DNA of 38,107 bases from CAYRWK01 sp964427965 (GCA_964427965.1 CAYRWK010000002.1:1-38107); one strand, 5' to 3'; shown: positions 14,715 to 22,355, counted from the first letter of the stretch. Notes: generated by a model not told the origin, from the sequence alone. A program made the numbers and translations.

Positions 14715-17288
14715 CTAATTTTGTGCTTCAGCAAAGACCTCCAAGCCTAATTCTATCTCATCTCCCTGCTTAATCTCGTTTGCTAAAAGCTTTGTAGCAA
14801 GATACGTTTCAACAGAGTTTTCAATAACTCTCGCAAGCGGTCTTGCTCCCCATTCCGGATTATAGCCTTTGTTTACAAGCTCGTTTATTAGTTCGGGTTT
14901 AAACGTTACTTTTATACCTTTTGCCTCGGCCATCTTTCTTACACTGTTTAGCATTAAATCAGCAATCTTTGTTGCAGAAGGAATATCCAGCGGTTTAAAT
15001 ACGATTATGCCGTTAAACCTGTTTAAAAACTCAGGTGCAAACTTTTCTCTCACTTCTTTCATGGCGGTATCTTGCATTTCTTTAAACTGCCCGTTCCTTT
15101 GAGATATTTCCTGAATAGCTCTTGTTCCCACATTACTTGTGGCAATAATTATTGTATTAGTAAAATCAATTACTCTTCCGGTCGAATCCGTTAGTCTTCC
15201 GTCATCCAATACCTGTAGGAAAGTTAATAAAATATTGGAGTTAGCTTTTTCTATTTCATCAAGCAAAAGTAGTGCAAATGGTTTTGTGCGAACAGCTTCA
15301 GTCAAAATACCTTTTGTTTTAGCATCGGGAGATCCAATAAGCCTGTCTATGCTGTCAGCCTGCTGGTATTCAGACATATCCAGCCTAATCATGGTTTTTT
15401 CATCACCAAAATATTCTCTAGCTAAGGCTTTTGCGGTTTCAGTTTTTCCAACACCCGTTGTTCCAACAAACAAAAAGCTGGCAATTGGTTTGTTTTCATT
15501 TCTAATCCCAACTCGCGCTCTTTTTAGCGCGGCTCCAACTTGCACAAGGGCTTCATCTTGGCCAATGACCCGTTTTTTTAGAGCTTGCTCAATGTTTAGT
15601 AATTTTGTTGATTCCTCTTCAGATAACGCGGATACCGGTACATGTGTTAAAGACGATATTTCTACCGAAACTTCTTCTACAGTTAGATATTTGGTAGAAT
15701 GTGCAACTCTTGTTGCTGTTCTGTTAATTACATCAATAGCTTTATCCGGTAGTACTCTTTCGTGTATTAGTTTTTCAGAAAGTTCCACAACTTTCTGGAG
15801 GGCGGGATATGTGATAGTTATTCCGTAATCCAGCTCAAAGTATTTGGCAGTAAACTTTAAAATTTCTAAGGTGTCGTCTTTTGAGGCTTGAGGTAACTCC
15901 ATAATCTCAAACATTCTGGCAAAAGAGCCGTTGGGTTCTATATGTTTACGATAATTTTCTATATTTGTAGCGCCAATAAACTGGACTTTTGTGCCTTCTA
16001 AATGCGGCTGGAGTAGAGAAAAGATATTTGATCCATCCCCATTTTCATCATTACTACCTGCTATTAAGGTGTGAATTTCGTCAATAAAAAGTACTATATC
16101 TCCTGATTTTTCTACCTCCTCCATGATTTTATTAATCTTGTCGGCAATTTCGCCCGGGCTTTTTGCGCCTGCTATTAATCCACCTGTTTCCAGTCTTACG
16201 ATTCGTTTATACTTTAAATCCCCAAAATCAATGCCTCTTACGATATTAAAGGCCAGACCTTTAACAATTGAGGTTTTACCGCTTCCCGGTTCGCCAATTA
16301 TTAATACGTTTTTATTTGTACCACTAAGTATTTCAGCTAGTCTTGCAATTTCGGCTTTACGCCCAACAATATCTTTGATCCATCCCTTTTGAGCTTTTTT
16401 AGTGAAGTCTTCTGATACTGAATCTAAAAGGGGAGTAACCCTTCCGGTCATGCCTTTGCCAATTCCTCCCATTATAGAAAGGGTATAGTCATCCTGCCAA
16501 AAAAATAGTTTACTTAACTTTTCCCTCTCGTCTACTATCCATTTTACGGTTTGACTAACCGTTGCTATGTTTGATTTATAGGTTGAAAGGAGAGTATCGA
16601 TTTTGGAAATATTTGAAAGTATGGCAAGAAAAAGATCTTCCATTTCCAAGTATCTGGTTTTGTGTTCCAAAGCATTTTTATAAGATGCGGCAAGTATTTG
16701 ATCTTTGTTAAAGTCGGGAGAGTGGGTGAGTTTTTCTATTAGCTCCCAGGGAAGTTCGGTTTTTCTTAACACATATAAAATCTGTGGGTCGTATTTTAGG
16801 TTTGTTAAGGCAGACAAACCTTTTTTCCTAAAATTGTTATAAAAAGCAAGCGTTCTTGGTCTCATTGCTTTTGTAGCAGTATTTTCATTGACTTTAGTAA
16901 GTCTTTTTTCAGGAGTGTTTCTGGATAAAACCGTTTTTACAATAAATACCAAAAATATTATTGGTAAAATCCATAGCTTTATATATATGTATCCTGCAAG
17001 GGGTATGGCGAACCAAATGATAGGTGTAAAAAAGGTAAGAAGCCATAAGATTAAGATCGCTAGTCCTCCAAATACAATTTCAAACAATCTAAAGAAAAAG
17101 CTTATAACTCGACCCGCTCTTGTATAGTCGCCAAAAACGGGGGTAAATAATAGTTTAAAATTTAGACTTAAAGAAAGTTCGTTGTTTAGTAGTGAAACCG
17201 CCCTTTGTGATACTACAAACATTTTCTTTGGGGAAAGATATAGAAACCACTTAATAAAATCGATTACGTATCTGAGCAGGATCGGCAT
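14715..17288 (-). CDS. Membrane-anchored two-domain Clp/ClpB-type AAA+ ATPase
   Basis: The 857-residue protein starts with about 65 residues of partly hydrophobic sequence and then two or three transmembrane helices (about 65-120). A Clp-N-like helical segment follows (HKTRYLEMEDLFLAILSNI), then two AAA+ modules. Module 1 has Walker A GEPGSGKT (332-339) and Walker B IVLFIDEIHTLI. Module 2 has Walker A GTTGVGKT (609-616), Walker B ALLLLDEIEKA and a Clp C-terminal domain. Two features depart from unfoldases of this class. The module 1 pore loop reads AGAKSPGE (373-380), without the usual aromatic. In module 2, where GYVGYEEGG is expected, the sequence is GSPDAKTKG (652-660), shorter and without tyrosine. 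No ClpP-binding tripeptide is visible. It may remodel proteins at the membrane without ClpP. Confidence 0.9.
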   Translation of the reverse strand: MPILLRYVIDFIKWFLYLSPKKMFVVSQRAVSLLNNELSLSLNFKLLFTPVFGDYTRAGRVISFFFRLFEIVFGGLAILILWLLTFFTPIIWFAIPLAGYIYIKLWILPIIFLVFIVKTVLSRNTPEKRLTKVNENTATKAMRPRTLAFYNNFRKKGLSALTNLKYDPQILYVLRKTELPWELIEKLTHSPDFNKDQILAASYKNALEHKTRYLEMEDLFLAILSNISKIDTLLSTYKSNIATVSQTVKWIVDEREKLSKLFFWQDDYTLSIMGGIGKGMTGRVTPLLDSVSEDFTKKAQKGWIKDIVGRKAEIARLAEILSGTNKNVLIIGEPGSGKTSIVKGLAFNIVRGIDFGDLKYKRIVRLETGGLIAGAKSPGEIADKINKIMEEVEKSGDIVLFIDEIHTLIAGSNDENGDGSNIFSLLQPHLEGTKVQFIGATNIENYRKHIEPNGSFARMFEIMELPQASKDDTLEILKFTAKYFELDYGITITYPALQKVVELSEKLIHERVLPDKAIDVINRTATRVAHSTKYLTVEEVSVEISSLTHVPVSALSEEESTKLLNIEQALKKRVIGQDEALVQVGAALKRARVGIRNENKPIASFLFVGTTGVGKTETAKALAREYFGDEKTMIRLDMSEYQQADSIDRLIGSPDAKTKGILTEAVRTKPFALLLLDEIEKANSNILLTFLQVLDDGRLTDSTGRVIDFTNTIIIATSNVGTRAIQEISQRNGQFKEMQDTAMKEVREKFAPEFLNRFNGIIVFKPLDIPSATKIADLMLNSVRKMAEAKGIKVTFKPELINELVNKGYNPEWGARPLARVIENSVETYLATKLLANEIKQGDEIELGLEVFAEAQN

Positions 17289-17294
17289 GCACTA

Positions 17295-17323
17295 AGGATA
17301 GCGAAAAAAACGCTTTGATACAA
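17295..17323 (-). promoter_or_regulatory. Promoter of the membrane Clp-type gene
   Basis: On the minus strand TTGTAT (17318-17323), a 17-nt spacer and TATCCT (17295-17300) precede the ATG by 6 nt. The transcription start is predicted on the start codon. The promoter begins just after the terminator of the TasA-like gene, so the two genes are separate units. Confidence 0.5.
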
Positions 17324-17343
17324 CACAAACCCCAATAAACCTT

Positions 17344-17376
17344 AAAAACCCGCCAAGGGTTGATTTACTTGGCGGG
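17344..17376 (-). terminator. Rho-independent terminator of the TasA-like gene
   Basis: A perfect 9-bp stem, CCCGCCAAG (17349-17357) with CTTGGCGGG (17368-17376), encloses a 10-nt loop. Read on the minus strand it is followed by TTTTTAAG. It lies 8 nt after the stop of the TasA-like gene. Confidence 0.9.
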
Positions 17377-17384
17377 TGTGACGG

Positions 17385-17972
17385 TTACTGCCCTATTGCG
17401 TTAAATTCAAAATCGAAGATACCGCTCTTGCCTTGCTTACTGTCCGGAAAGCTTGCCAAAGTGTAAAACCTTAATACATAGCTTTTTAACTCGCCTGTGC
17501 CTATTGTTCCAAGGTCGATGCCTTCAGTCTTCCACTTAGTAATTGTCTTGTTGCCTTTTGATGCTCCTATTTCACTTTCTTGGATGATCCCATCAGAATT
17601 TGCGTCTGTCCAAACAAAAATCTCTACATATATTATTGATCTCAATTCATCGGGATCATTAGCTGTTGCATAATTGGCGTTAGAAAAAATCCCAAGTGGG
17701 GAGCTGGCGTTGTTATACAATTTTAACCCATAATCTTGGTGCCAATTGGGGTTAATGTTACTAAAAGTGGGACCAGGTTTTTCGTCTACTAAGTTTGAGA
17801 GTTCAATGCCAAGAGCGGGATTGTTTAGTATCTTTAGATCCCCACTACCTACGTTAAAGGTTGATCCTGCTAACGTACCCTTGTCGGTGAATGCTGCGTA
17901 TGTCACTCCCAGTAAGGGTAAAAAGACTAAAAGTCCGCACGCTACGGCAAGTAAAACGTGTTTCTTTTTCAT
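17385..17972 (-). CDS. Secreted TasA/camelysin-like protein with EF-hand-like loop
   Basis: A 195-residue exported protein. The N-terminus is a classic signal peptide: MKKKH, a hydrophobic core of about 17 residues, then VTYAAFTDKG with likely cleavage near residues 26-27. The segment AAFTDKGTLAGSTFNVGSGDLKI is the hallmark start of TasA/CalY-type surface proteins, whose Bacillus members form extracellular fibres. The rest is a beta-rich domain with LKLYNNASSPLGIF and GELKSYVLRF. It contains TDANSDGIIQESE, a dockerin/EF-hand-like calcium loop, inserted in the middle. A near-perfect Shine-Dalgarno site and its own terminator suggest high expression. The signal peptidase gene lepB in this window is a plausible processing enzyme. 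Fibre formation is inferred from the family. Confidence 0.8.
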   Translation of the reverse strand: MKKKHVLLAVACGLLVFLPLLGVTYAAFTDKGTLAGSTFNVGSGDLKILNNPALGIELSNLVDEKPGPTFSNINPNWHQDYGLKLYNNASSPLGIFSNANYATANDPDELRSIIYVEIFVWTDANSDGIIQESEIGASKGNKTITKWKTEGIDLGTIGTGELKSYVLRFYTLASFPDSKQGKSGIFDFEFNAIGQ

Positions 17973-17975
17973 ATA

Positions 17976-17986
17976 ATCACCTCCTT
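17976..17986 (-). promoter_or_regulatory. Strong Shine-Dalgarno site of the TasA-like gene
   Basis: On the minus strand AAGGAGGTGAT is an 11-nt perfect complement to the usual 3' end of 16S rRNA, with AGGAGG 7 nt before the ATG. It is the strongest ribosome site I saw in the window, in marked contrast to the leaderless or SD-less starts of most other genes. It fixes the start codon and suggests abundant product. Confidence 0.9.
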
Positions 17987-18010
17987 CCGGTAAATATCTA
18001 CAGAAAAATG

Positions 18011-18724
18011 CTAACTAAAACTTATAGGGTCAAATAAATTCAATGACTTTATGCTTACAAACTTGTCGTTTGCAATAATAACGTGGTCCATTAATGCTAT
18101 GCCAAGATCAGCCCCCGCTTTGGCAACACGTTCTGTGATTTTTATATCCTGAAGACTTGGAGTTGGGTCTCCTGTTGGGTGATTGTGTGTAAGTACAACC
18201 GATACCGCGTTTTTTTGAAAAGCAAGCTTAAAAACTTCTCTTGGCGAAACCACGGTTTCGTTTACGGTTCCTATTGAAACTATATCTTTGGATATAAAGT
18301 TGTTTCTTGAGTCAAGTGTAACTACATACAAATATTCTTTTTCTTTGCCGTAAAAGTCCTTACATACCAAGTCAAAAACATCCTGCGCTTTTATAATTAA
18401 TACAGATTCTTTTCCATCAACTATTTTTGCCTCCTTACTAATACGAAGAGCAATTTCGCAAGCCGCTTTTATGGAAGAAGCCTTTGCTACACCTATGTTT
18501 TTAAACTGAGTAAGTTCTTTAACATCTAAATTAAGTAAGCCGTTAAACCCGTTGTACTTGGAAAAGATCTGGCCGGCTAGGTCTATCACAGAATTTTTTG
18601 TACCACCCGATCTTAAAATAATTGCCAAAAGTTCTGTATTAGATAGGGTAGATATACCGTAATTTATCAAGCGTTCTCTTGGTTTTTCGGATGTGGGAAG
18701 ATCGCAAACTCGTAAGTCATTCAT
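18011..18724 (-). CDS. radC: RadC family JAB/MPN-domain protein
   Basis: The 237-residue protein has the standard RadC layout: an N-terminal UPF0758 segment (LPTSEKPRERLINYGISTLSN), a helix-hairpin-helix region (LTQFKNIGVAKASSIKAA), and a JAMM metalloprotease-like domain. The metal motif is HNHPTGDPTPSLQD, with an upstream conserved glutamate in the NETVVSPREVF region. RadC was named from a recombination phenotype that was later reassigned, and its biochemical role is uncertain. The start codon is preceded by a TATATT box 6 nt upstream on its strand, giving a predicted leaderless message. The gene diverges from the small Xre-type regulator across a palindrome that overlaps its -35. The TasA-like gene follows 38 nt downstream on the same strand. 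Confidence 0.93.
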   Translation of the reverse strand: MNDLRVCDLPTSEKPRERLINYGISTLSNTELLAIILRSGGTKNSVIDLAGQIFSKYNGFNGLLNLDVKELTQFKNIGVAKASSIKAACEIALRISKEAKIVDGKESVLIIKAQDVFDLVCKDFYGKEKEYLYVVTLDSRNNFISKDIVSIGTVNETVVSPREVFKLAFQKNAVSVVLTHNHPTGDPTPSLQDIKITERVAKAGADLGIALMDHVIIANDKFVSIKSLNLFDPISFS

Positions 18725-18730
18725 AAAACT

Positions 18731-18759
18731 AATATAGGTTATTGCAATATGAATGTATA
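18731..18759 (-). promoter_or_regulatory. radC promoter
   Basis: On the minus strand TATACA (18754-18759), 17 nt and TATATT (18731-18736) precede the radC ATG by 6 nt. The -35 overlaps the left arm of the inverted repeat, so binding there could block it. Confidence 0.5.
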
Positions 18760-18770
18760 GATATTAATAT
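18743..18770 (+). promoter_or_regulatory. xre promoter
   Basis: TTGCAA (18743-18748), 16 nt and TAATAT (18765-18770) predict a start near 18777 and a leader of about 25 nt. The -10 lies in the middle of the 16-bp palindrome. A second possible -10, TAGAAT (18781-18786), lies closer to the gene. Confidence 0.45.
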
Positions 18771-18781
18771 CTACGTACATT
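18752..18781. promoter_or_regulatory. Palindromic operator between radC and xre
   Basis: TAGATATTAATATCTA (18758-18773) is a perfect 16-bp palindrome. It is flanked by a further inverted pair, AATGTA (18752-18757) and TACATT (18776-18781), the right arm set off by two bases. It overlaps the xre -10 and the radC -35, the normal placement for an autorepressor site. The Xre-type protein next to it is the obvious candidate ligand. Confidence 0.65.
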
Positions 18782-18801
18782 AGAATATTCTTCTCTGCCG
18801 T

Positions 18802-19077
18802 ATGAATACAGACTTATCTACAAAAATAAAAAGACTTCGACTCTCAAAAAACATGTCACAAGATAGGTTTGGAAAAAAGCTTGGATTGTCCGGTAAGACG
18901 ATTTCTGCCTATGAAAAAGGCAGATCTATTCCTTCACTAAAAGTGTTAGAAACTATGTCTTTGGAATTTGACTCTCCGTTATTTCTACTCAAACGAGAAA
19001 AGAAGTATGTGTTGATGGAACAAATAAAAGAGATCAAGAAACTGCTCGAAAATATTTCGGCCGATCTGGGGGCTTAA
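18802..19077 (+). CDS. Xre/HTH_3 transcriptional regulator
   Basis: A 91-residue protein with a lambda-repressor-like helix-turn-helix in its first 60 residues: IKRLRLSKNMSQDRFGKKLGLSGKTISAYEKGRSIPS carries the recognition helix. The remaining 30 residues form a charged helix (LMEQIKEIKKLLENIS), possibly for dimerisation. No ligand or toxin-antitoxin partner is adjacent. The divergent neighbour is radC, and the shared upstream region contains a 16-bp palindrome over its own -10, which suggests negative autoregulation and perhaps co-regulation of radC and the TasA-like gene behind it. The 3' end overlaps the convergent rpsI stop by 4 bp. Confidence 0.88.
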   Translation: MNTDLSTKIKRLRLSKNMSQDRFGKKLGLSGKTISAYEKGRSIPSLKVLETMSLEFDSPLFLLKREKKYVLMEQIKEIKKLLENISADLGA

Positions 19078-19496
19078 CGCTTTGAGTATTGAGGAGCTTT
19101 CCTTGCTTTTCTCAAGAAGTATTTCTTTCTTTCTACCATTCTTGGATCTCTGGTCAAAAGCCCTTGTTTTCTAAGTATTTTTGCAAATTCTTCGTTTGTT
19201 TTGGCCAAAGCTCTTGATATTGCGTGGATTACTGCACCCATTTGAGCTGATTTGCCGGACCCTTGTACTTTTATTGTTCCGCTATATTGTGCAGATGGGT
19301 GAGATACACCAACTGCGTGAAATGGTTTTAACCAGTTTAATGTGTCTATTTCATTGCTAAAGTAGGTGGAAACATTTTGATCGTTGATTGTGAAATCACC
19401 TTTTTCCAATTTAAAAAATACTCTGGCAACTGCGGTTTTTCTTCTTCCGGTTGCTGTTATAAAATTTTCTTTTTGTTTTTCGATTGTTTTAGCCAT
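19074..19496 (-). CDS. rpsI: 30S ribosomal protein S9
   Basis: uS9 is a small-subunit head protein whose C-terminal tail reaches the P-site tRNA. The 140-residue product has TGRRKTAVARVFF near its start, a central GSGKSAQMGAVIHAISRAL segment (QxGAIRHGIARAL in most species) and the invariant-type end KAPQYSKR, whose terminal KR contacts tRNA. It is the last gene of the infA-to-rpsI operon, after rplM, the usual rplM-rpsI pair. Its stop overlaps that of the convergent xre by 4 bp, leaving no room for a terminator. No Shine-Dalgarno site is seen. Confidence 0.97.
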   Translation of the reverse strand: MAKTIEKQKENFITATGRRKTAVARVFFKLEKGDFTINDQNVSTYFSNEIDTLNWLKPFHAVGVSHPSAQYSGTIKVQGSGKSAQMGAVIHAISRALAKTNEEFAKILRKQGLLTRDPRMVERKKYFLRKARKAPQYSKR

Positions 19497-19514
19497 ATAT
19501 TGTTTACGAAGTAA

Positions 19515-19937
19515 TTACTTCTTTGTTTCCTGAGCTTTATGGGGATGCTCTGCTCCTGCATAAATGTATAAATTAGCCATTCTCAATTTTCTAAGTTTAT
19601 TTCTTGGTAACATGTTGGTTACGGCGAGTCTTAAAATCTCGGTTGGTTTTCTTTTACGCATGTGTCCAAGGGTTTCTGTTCTAAGTCCGCCCGGAAAGCC
19701 TGTATAGTGGTGATATACTTTTTTCTCATCTTTATTGCCTGTTACTGCTATCTTTTCAACATTGGTAACTACAACTTTATCACCAAGTTCTTCGTTAGGA
19801 GTAAATACTGCTTTTTCTTTGCCCATTAGTTTTTTGGCAACATTCACAGCTACTTTGCCCAAAATTTCACCTTCAGCATTGATAAAATGCCATTTTTTAA
19901 TAACTTTTTCAGGATTTGGTGCAAATGTTTTTTTCAT
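19515..19937 (-). CDS. rplM: 50S ribosomal protein L13
   Basis: uL13 is an early-assembling large-subunit protein. The 140-residue sequence has KWHFINAEGEILGKVA, the NVEKIAVTGNKDEKKVYHHYTG block and the conserved RKPTEILRLAVTNMLPRNKLRKLRMANLYIYAG region, as in the family. AAAGGAAT lies about 8 nt before the ATG, a moderate Shine-Dalgarno site of the same form as at rpmJ. It follows rplQ by 3 nt and precedes rpsI by 18 nt. Confidence 0.97.
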   Translation of the reverse strand: MKKTFAPNPEKVIKKWHFINAEGEILGKVAVNVAKKLMGKEKAVFTPNEELGDKVVVTNVEKIAVTGNKDEKKVYHHYTGFPGGLRTETLGHMRKRKPTEILRLAVTNMLPRNKLRKLRMANLYIYAGAEHPHKAQETKK

Positions 19938-19940
19938 TTA

Positions 19941-20381
19941 TTATTCCTTTACCTCTTTTTCCTCAGTTTTATTAGTTTCCTTAACCTCTTCTTTGGCTTT
20001 TTTAGCAACAGTCTTCTTTGGTTTATCTATCACAAATTCAAATCTGGCCATTTTTGCTGTATCCCCGCCTCTTTGTGGTAGTTTAACTATTCTGGTGTAA
20101 CCGCCAACTCTGGTTTCAAATTGAGGTACTATCTCGTCAAACAAGGCTCTGACTGCTTTTTCAGTAGTGAGTCTGGCTTCAGCAAATTTTTGTCCTTTTA
20201 GGTTTTTGTTTTGCTTAGCTTTGGTAACAAGTTTTTCTACAAAAGGTCTGGCATACTTGGCTTTTGCTAAGGTTGTAACCACTTGTTTGTATTCAATAAT
20301 GGAGGTAGAAAGGTTTTTAATTAAAGCCTTTCTATGAGCCGCGTCCCTGCCTAGTTTTTTCTCTTTAACTCTGTGTAGCAT
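19941..20381 (-). CDS. rplQ: 50S ribosomal protein L17 with charged tail
   Basis: bL17 sits near the polypeptide exit. The first 110 residues contain the family blocks HRKALIKNLSTSIIEYKQVVTTLAKAKYARPFVEKLVT and the C-terminal GGYTRIVKLPQRGGDTAKMARFEFV. A Lys/Glu-rich low-complexity tail of about 30 residues, not present in most homologues, completes the 146 residues. No Shine-Dalgarno site is visible. It lies between rpoA and rplM in the standard alpha-operon order. Confidence 0.96.
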   Translation of the reverse strand: MLHRVKEKKLGRDAAHRKALIKNLSTSIIEYKQVVTTLAKAKYARPFVEKLVTKAKQNKNLKGQKFAEARLTTEKAVRALFDEIVPQFETRVGGYTRIVKLPQRGGDTAKMARFEFVIDKPKKTVAKKAKEEVKETNKTEEKEVKE

Positions 20382-20405
20382 AGGTCAAGTTTCAAACTTA
20401 ATAAC

Positions 20406-21338
20406 TTAAGCTCTTAAACCCTCTTTCTTAAGTAATTTCTTGATTTCAAGTACTGATTTTTCACCAAGGTTTTTGATATCGGATAATTCCTCGTCTGACT
20501 TACCGGCTAACTCCTCTAAAGTGTCGATTCCTTGTTTCTTTAAAGCGTTAACGGTTCTTGTTGGAAGAGGCAATTCTTCCACCGCAGTTGATTCTCCGGC
20601 TTTTACTTTTGGAGAAGCTGTTTTGCTTTGTTCTTCTTCGTCTGTTTCTACAATCTCATCTTCCCAAACGTTCACTCTTGCATAAAAATTCTTTAAGATT
20701 TCACCTGATTTAATGACCGCATCTTTTGCGGTGGTGCTTCCGTCAGTTTCTACGGTTAAGGTTATTTTATCTAGGTTAGTCATCTTACCAAATCTGGTAG
20801 GTTCTACTTCGTAATGAGCGGTAATAATTGGAGAGTATGAAGCGTCCAAAACGATTACTCCAATTTTGGAAGTTTGTCTTTCTTCCATTGGTGAGTAACC
20901 TGTACCTTTTTCAATGACGATATCGGCCTTAAAGGTAGCGTTTTTGTCGTTAAGTGTGCAAAGTACTAAGTCTTTGTTTAACACTTCAACTTCTGAGGAT
21001 ACTTCAATGTCACCTGCAGTAACACTTCCCGGACCTTTTTTGTTAATTGCTGCGGCTACCGGATTTTGTGAGTGATTAAGAAATCTTACTTTCTTAAGGT
21101 TAAGTGTAATTTCAACAATATCTTCTTTTACACCTGATACGGTGGTAAATTGGTGATCCGCTCCTGCAATTTTGACTTGGGTAATGGCAGATCCTTCAAG
21201 AGAGGTTAACAAAATTCTCTTTAAAGAATTTCCCATGGTGTGTCCAAAACCTGTTGGGAGAGGTTCAAATACGAAAACTCCGGTATTACCTTTTTCCGAA
21301 GCTATGCTAATTTTTAAATCTGACGCGTTAACTTGCAT
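20406..21338 (-). CDS. rpoA: RNA polymerase alpha subunit
   Basis: Alpha dimerises to nucleate RNA polymerase assembly and contacts promoter UP elements and regulators. The 310-residue protein has the N-terminal assembly domain (FVFEPLPTGFGHTMGNSLKRILLTS) and the DASYSPIITAHYEVEPTRFGKMTN block. An acidic linker (about residues 240-255) follows, then a C-terminal domain with two helix-hairpin-helix turns (LPTRTVNALKKQGIDTLEEL and DIKNLGEKSVLEIKKLL). The Shine-Dalgarno site AAGGAG overlaps the rpsD stop and sits 8 nt before the ATG, indicating translational coupling. It is unmistakable. Confidence 0.98.
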   Translation of the reverse strand: MQVNASDLKISIASEKGNTGVFVFEPLPTGFGHTMGNSLKRILLTSLEGSAITQVKIAGADHQFTTVSGVKEDIVEITLNLKKVRFLNHSQNPVAAAINKKGPGSVTAGDIEVSSEVEVLNKDLVLCTLNDKNATFKADIVIEKGTGYSPMEERQTSKIGVIVLDASYSPIITAHYEVEPTRFGKMTNLDKITLTVETDGSTTAKDAVIKSGEILKNFYARVNVWEDEIVETDEEEQSKTASPKVKAGESTAVEELPLPTRTVNALKKQGIDTLEELAGKSDEELSDIKNLGEKSVLEIKKLLKKEGLRA

Positions 21339-21350
21339 TTTAAAAACTCC

Positions 21351-21953
21351 TTATCTTGAGTAATACTCAATAATTAACTGAACCTTAATATTTTCAGCTG
21401 ACTCTTCTATGGATGGAAGCCTGACAAGCTTTACTTGTTTTTCTTTTACGTTAGCTTCAAGCCACTCGGGCATAATAAAGCCTTCTCTCAAATGTACTTT
21501 ATCAAAACTAAGCGGCTTAATGATGTCGTTTAGTCTAAGCTGAGCGGAAGGAATGGTTTGCTTTTTATCATTTACTTCAAAAACTCCGGATCTTATTAGT
21601 TGTCTTGCTTGAGGTCTTGATGTAGCAAAGCCTGATCTGTATACCATATTATCTAGTCTGGTTTCAAGCTCTTGCATTAATACCTCGCCCGTAACGCCTT
21701 TTGCTTTTAGAGCTTTGTTTACATATTTCTTAAATTGTTTCTCTAAAACGCCGTAAATTCTTTTTGCTTTTTGCTTTTCTCTCAATTGTTCTCCATAGCC
21801 CGAGAGTCTTCTTCTGGAAGTACCGTGTTGGCCGGGAGCTTGAGAGCGTTTATTTAAGGTGCATTTTTCACTTTCACATTTGGTACCTTTAAGATAAAGC
21901 TTAACGCCTTCTCTTCTGCATAGTCTGCATTTTGCGTCTTTGTATCTAGCCAT
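21351..21953 (-). CDS. rpsD: 30S ribosomal protein S4 (zinc-binding form)
   Basis: uS4 nucleates 30S body assembly. I start it at the ATG whose first base is 21953, giving 200 residues beginning MARYKDAKCRLCRREG, the family's normal start. A longer frame upstream lies inside rpsK and is not convincing. That ATG overlaps the rpsK stop by one base (TAATG), so translation is probably coupled. CRLC and, after a short loop, CESEKC form the four-cysteine zinc site of the C+ type. The S4 RNA-binding domain follows (LETRLDNMVYRSGFATSRPQARQLI). Confidence 0.97.
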   Translation of the reverse strand: MARYKDAKCRLCRREGVKLYLKGTKCESEKCTLNKRSQAPGQHGTSRRRLSGYGEQLREKQKAKRIYGVLEKQFKKYVNKALKAKGVTGEVLMQELETRLDNMVYRSGFATSRPQARQLIRSGVFEVNDKKQTIPSAQLRLNDIIKPLSFDKVHLREGFIMPEWLEANVKEKQVKLVRLPSIEESAENIKVQLIIEYYSR

Positions 21954-22342
21954 TAGATTCTTCTCCTTTTCTTGGGGCGACAACCGTTATGTGGAATAGG
22001 GGTTTGATCGGTGATTGCGGTTACGTTAAGTCCTGCGCCTTTTAGTGCTTTGATGGAAGAAATTCTACCCATTCCAGGTCCTTTTACAAATACTGCTACT
22101 TCTTTCATGCCTTTTTCGTATGCGTTTTTAGCAACTTCTTCTGCGGCTTTAGTTGCGGCGTATGGAGTTGATTTTCTGGAGCCCTTAAAGCCCGATTTAC
22201 CTGAGCTTCCTGCAAATAATGCGTTGCCTTCAGGATCAGTGATTGTAATAATTGTGTTATTAAATCCGGCTGAAATGTAAACTCTTCCTGTTGCAGGTAT
22301 TGTTTTTACTTTATTCTTTTTTGTAGTTTTTGTAGTGACCAT
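21953..22342 (-). CDS. rpsK: 30S ribosomal protein S11
   Basis: uS11 forms part of the mRNA exit platform. The 129-residue protein has a basic N-terminus, the conserved AGFNNTIITITDPEGNALFAGSSG core, KSTPYAATKAAEEVAKNA, and the family end DQTPIPHNGCRPKKRRR. It lies between rpsM and rpsD. No Shine-Dalgarno site is seen, and its stop overlaps the rpsD start by one base. Confidence 0.97.
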   Translation of the reverse strand: MVTTKTTKKNKVKTIPATGRVYISAGFNNTIITITDPEGNALFAGSSGKSGFKGSRKSTPYAATKAAEEVAKNAYEKGMKEVAVFVKGPGMGRISSIKALKGAGLNVTAITDQTPIPHNGCRPKKRRRI

Positions 22343-22355
22343 ACAATATTACTCG

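Noticed and set aside
15139..15828. Long open frame antisense to the Clp-type gene (229 codons)
   Set aside because: The minus-strand frame encodes clear AAA+ motifs over the same bases. The antisense frame has no motifs and is a shadow of its codon usage.
18011..19077. radC-xre as a mobile-element or toxin-antitoxin remnant
   Set aside because: radC is also a common chromosomal gene, no toxin-sized partner accompanies xre, and base composition matches the surroundings.
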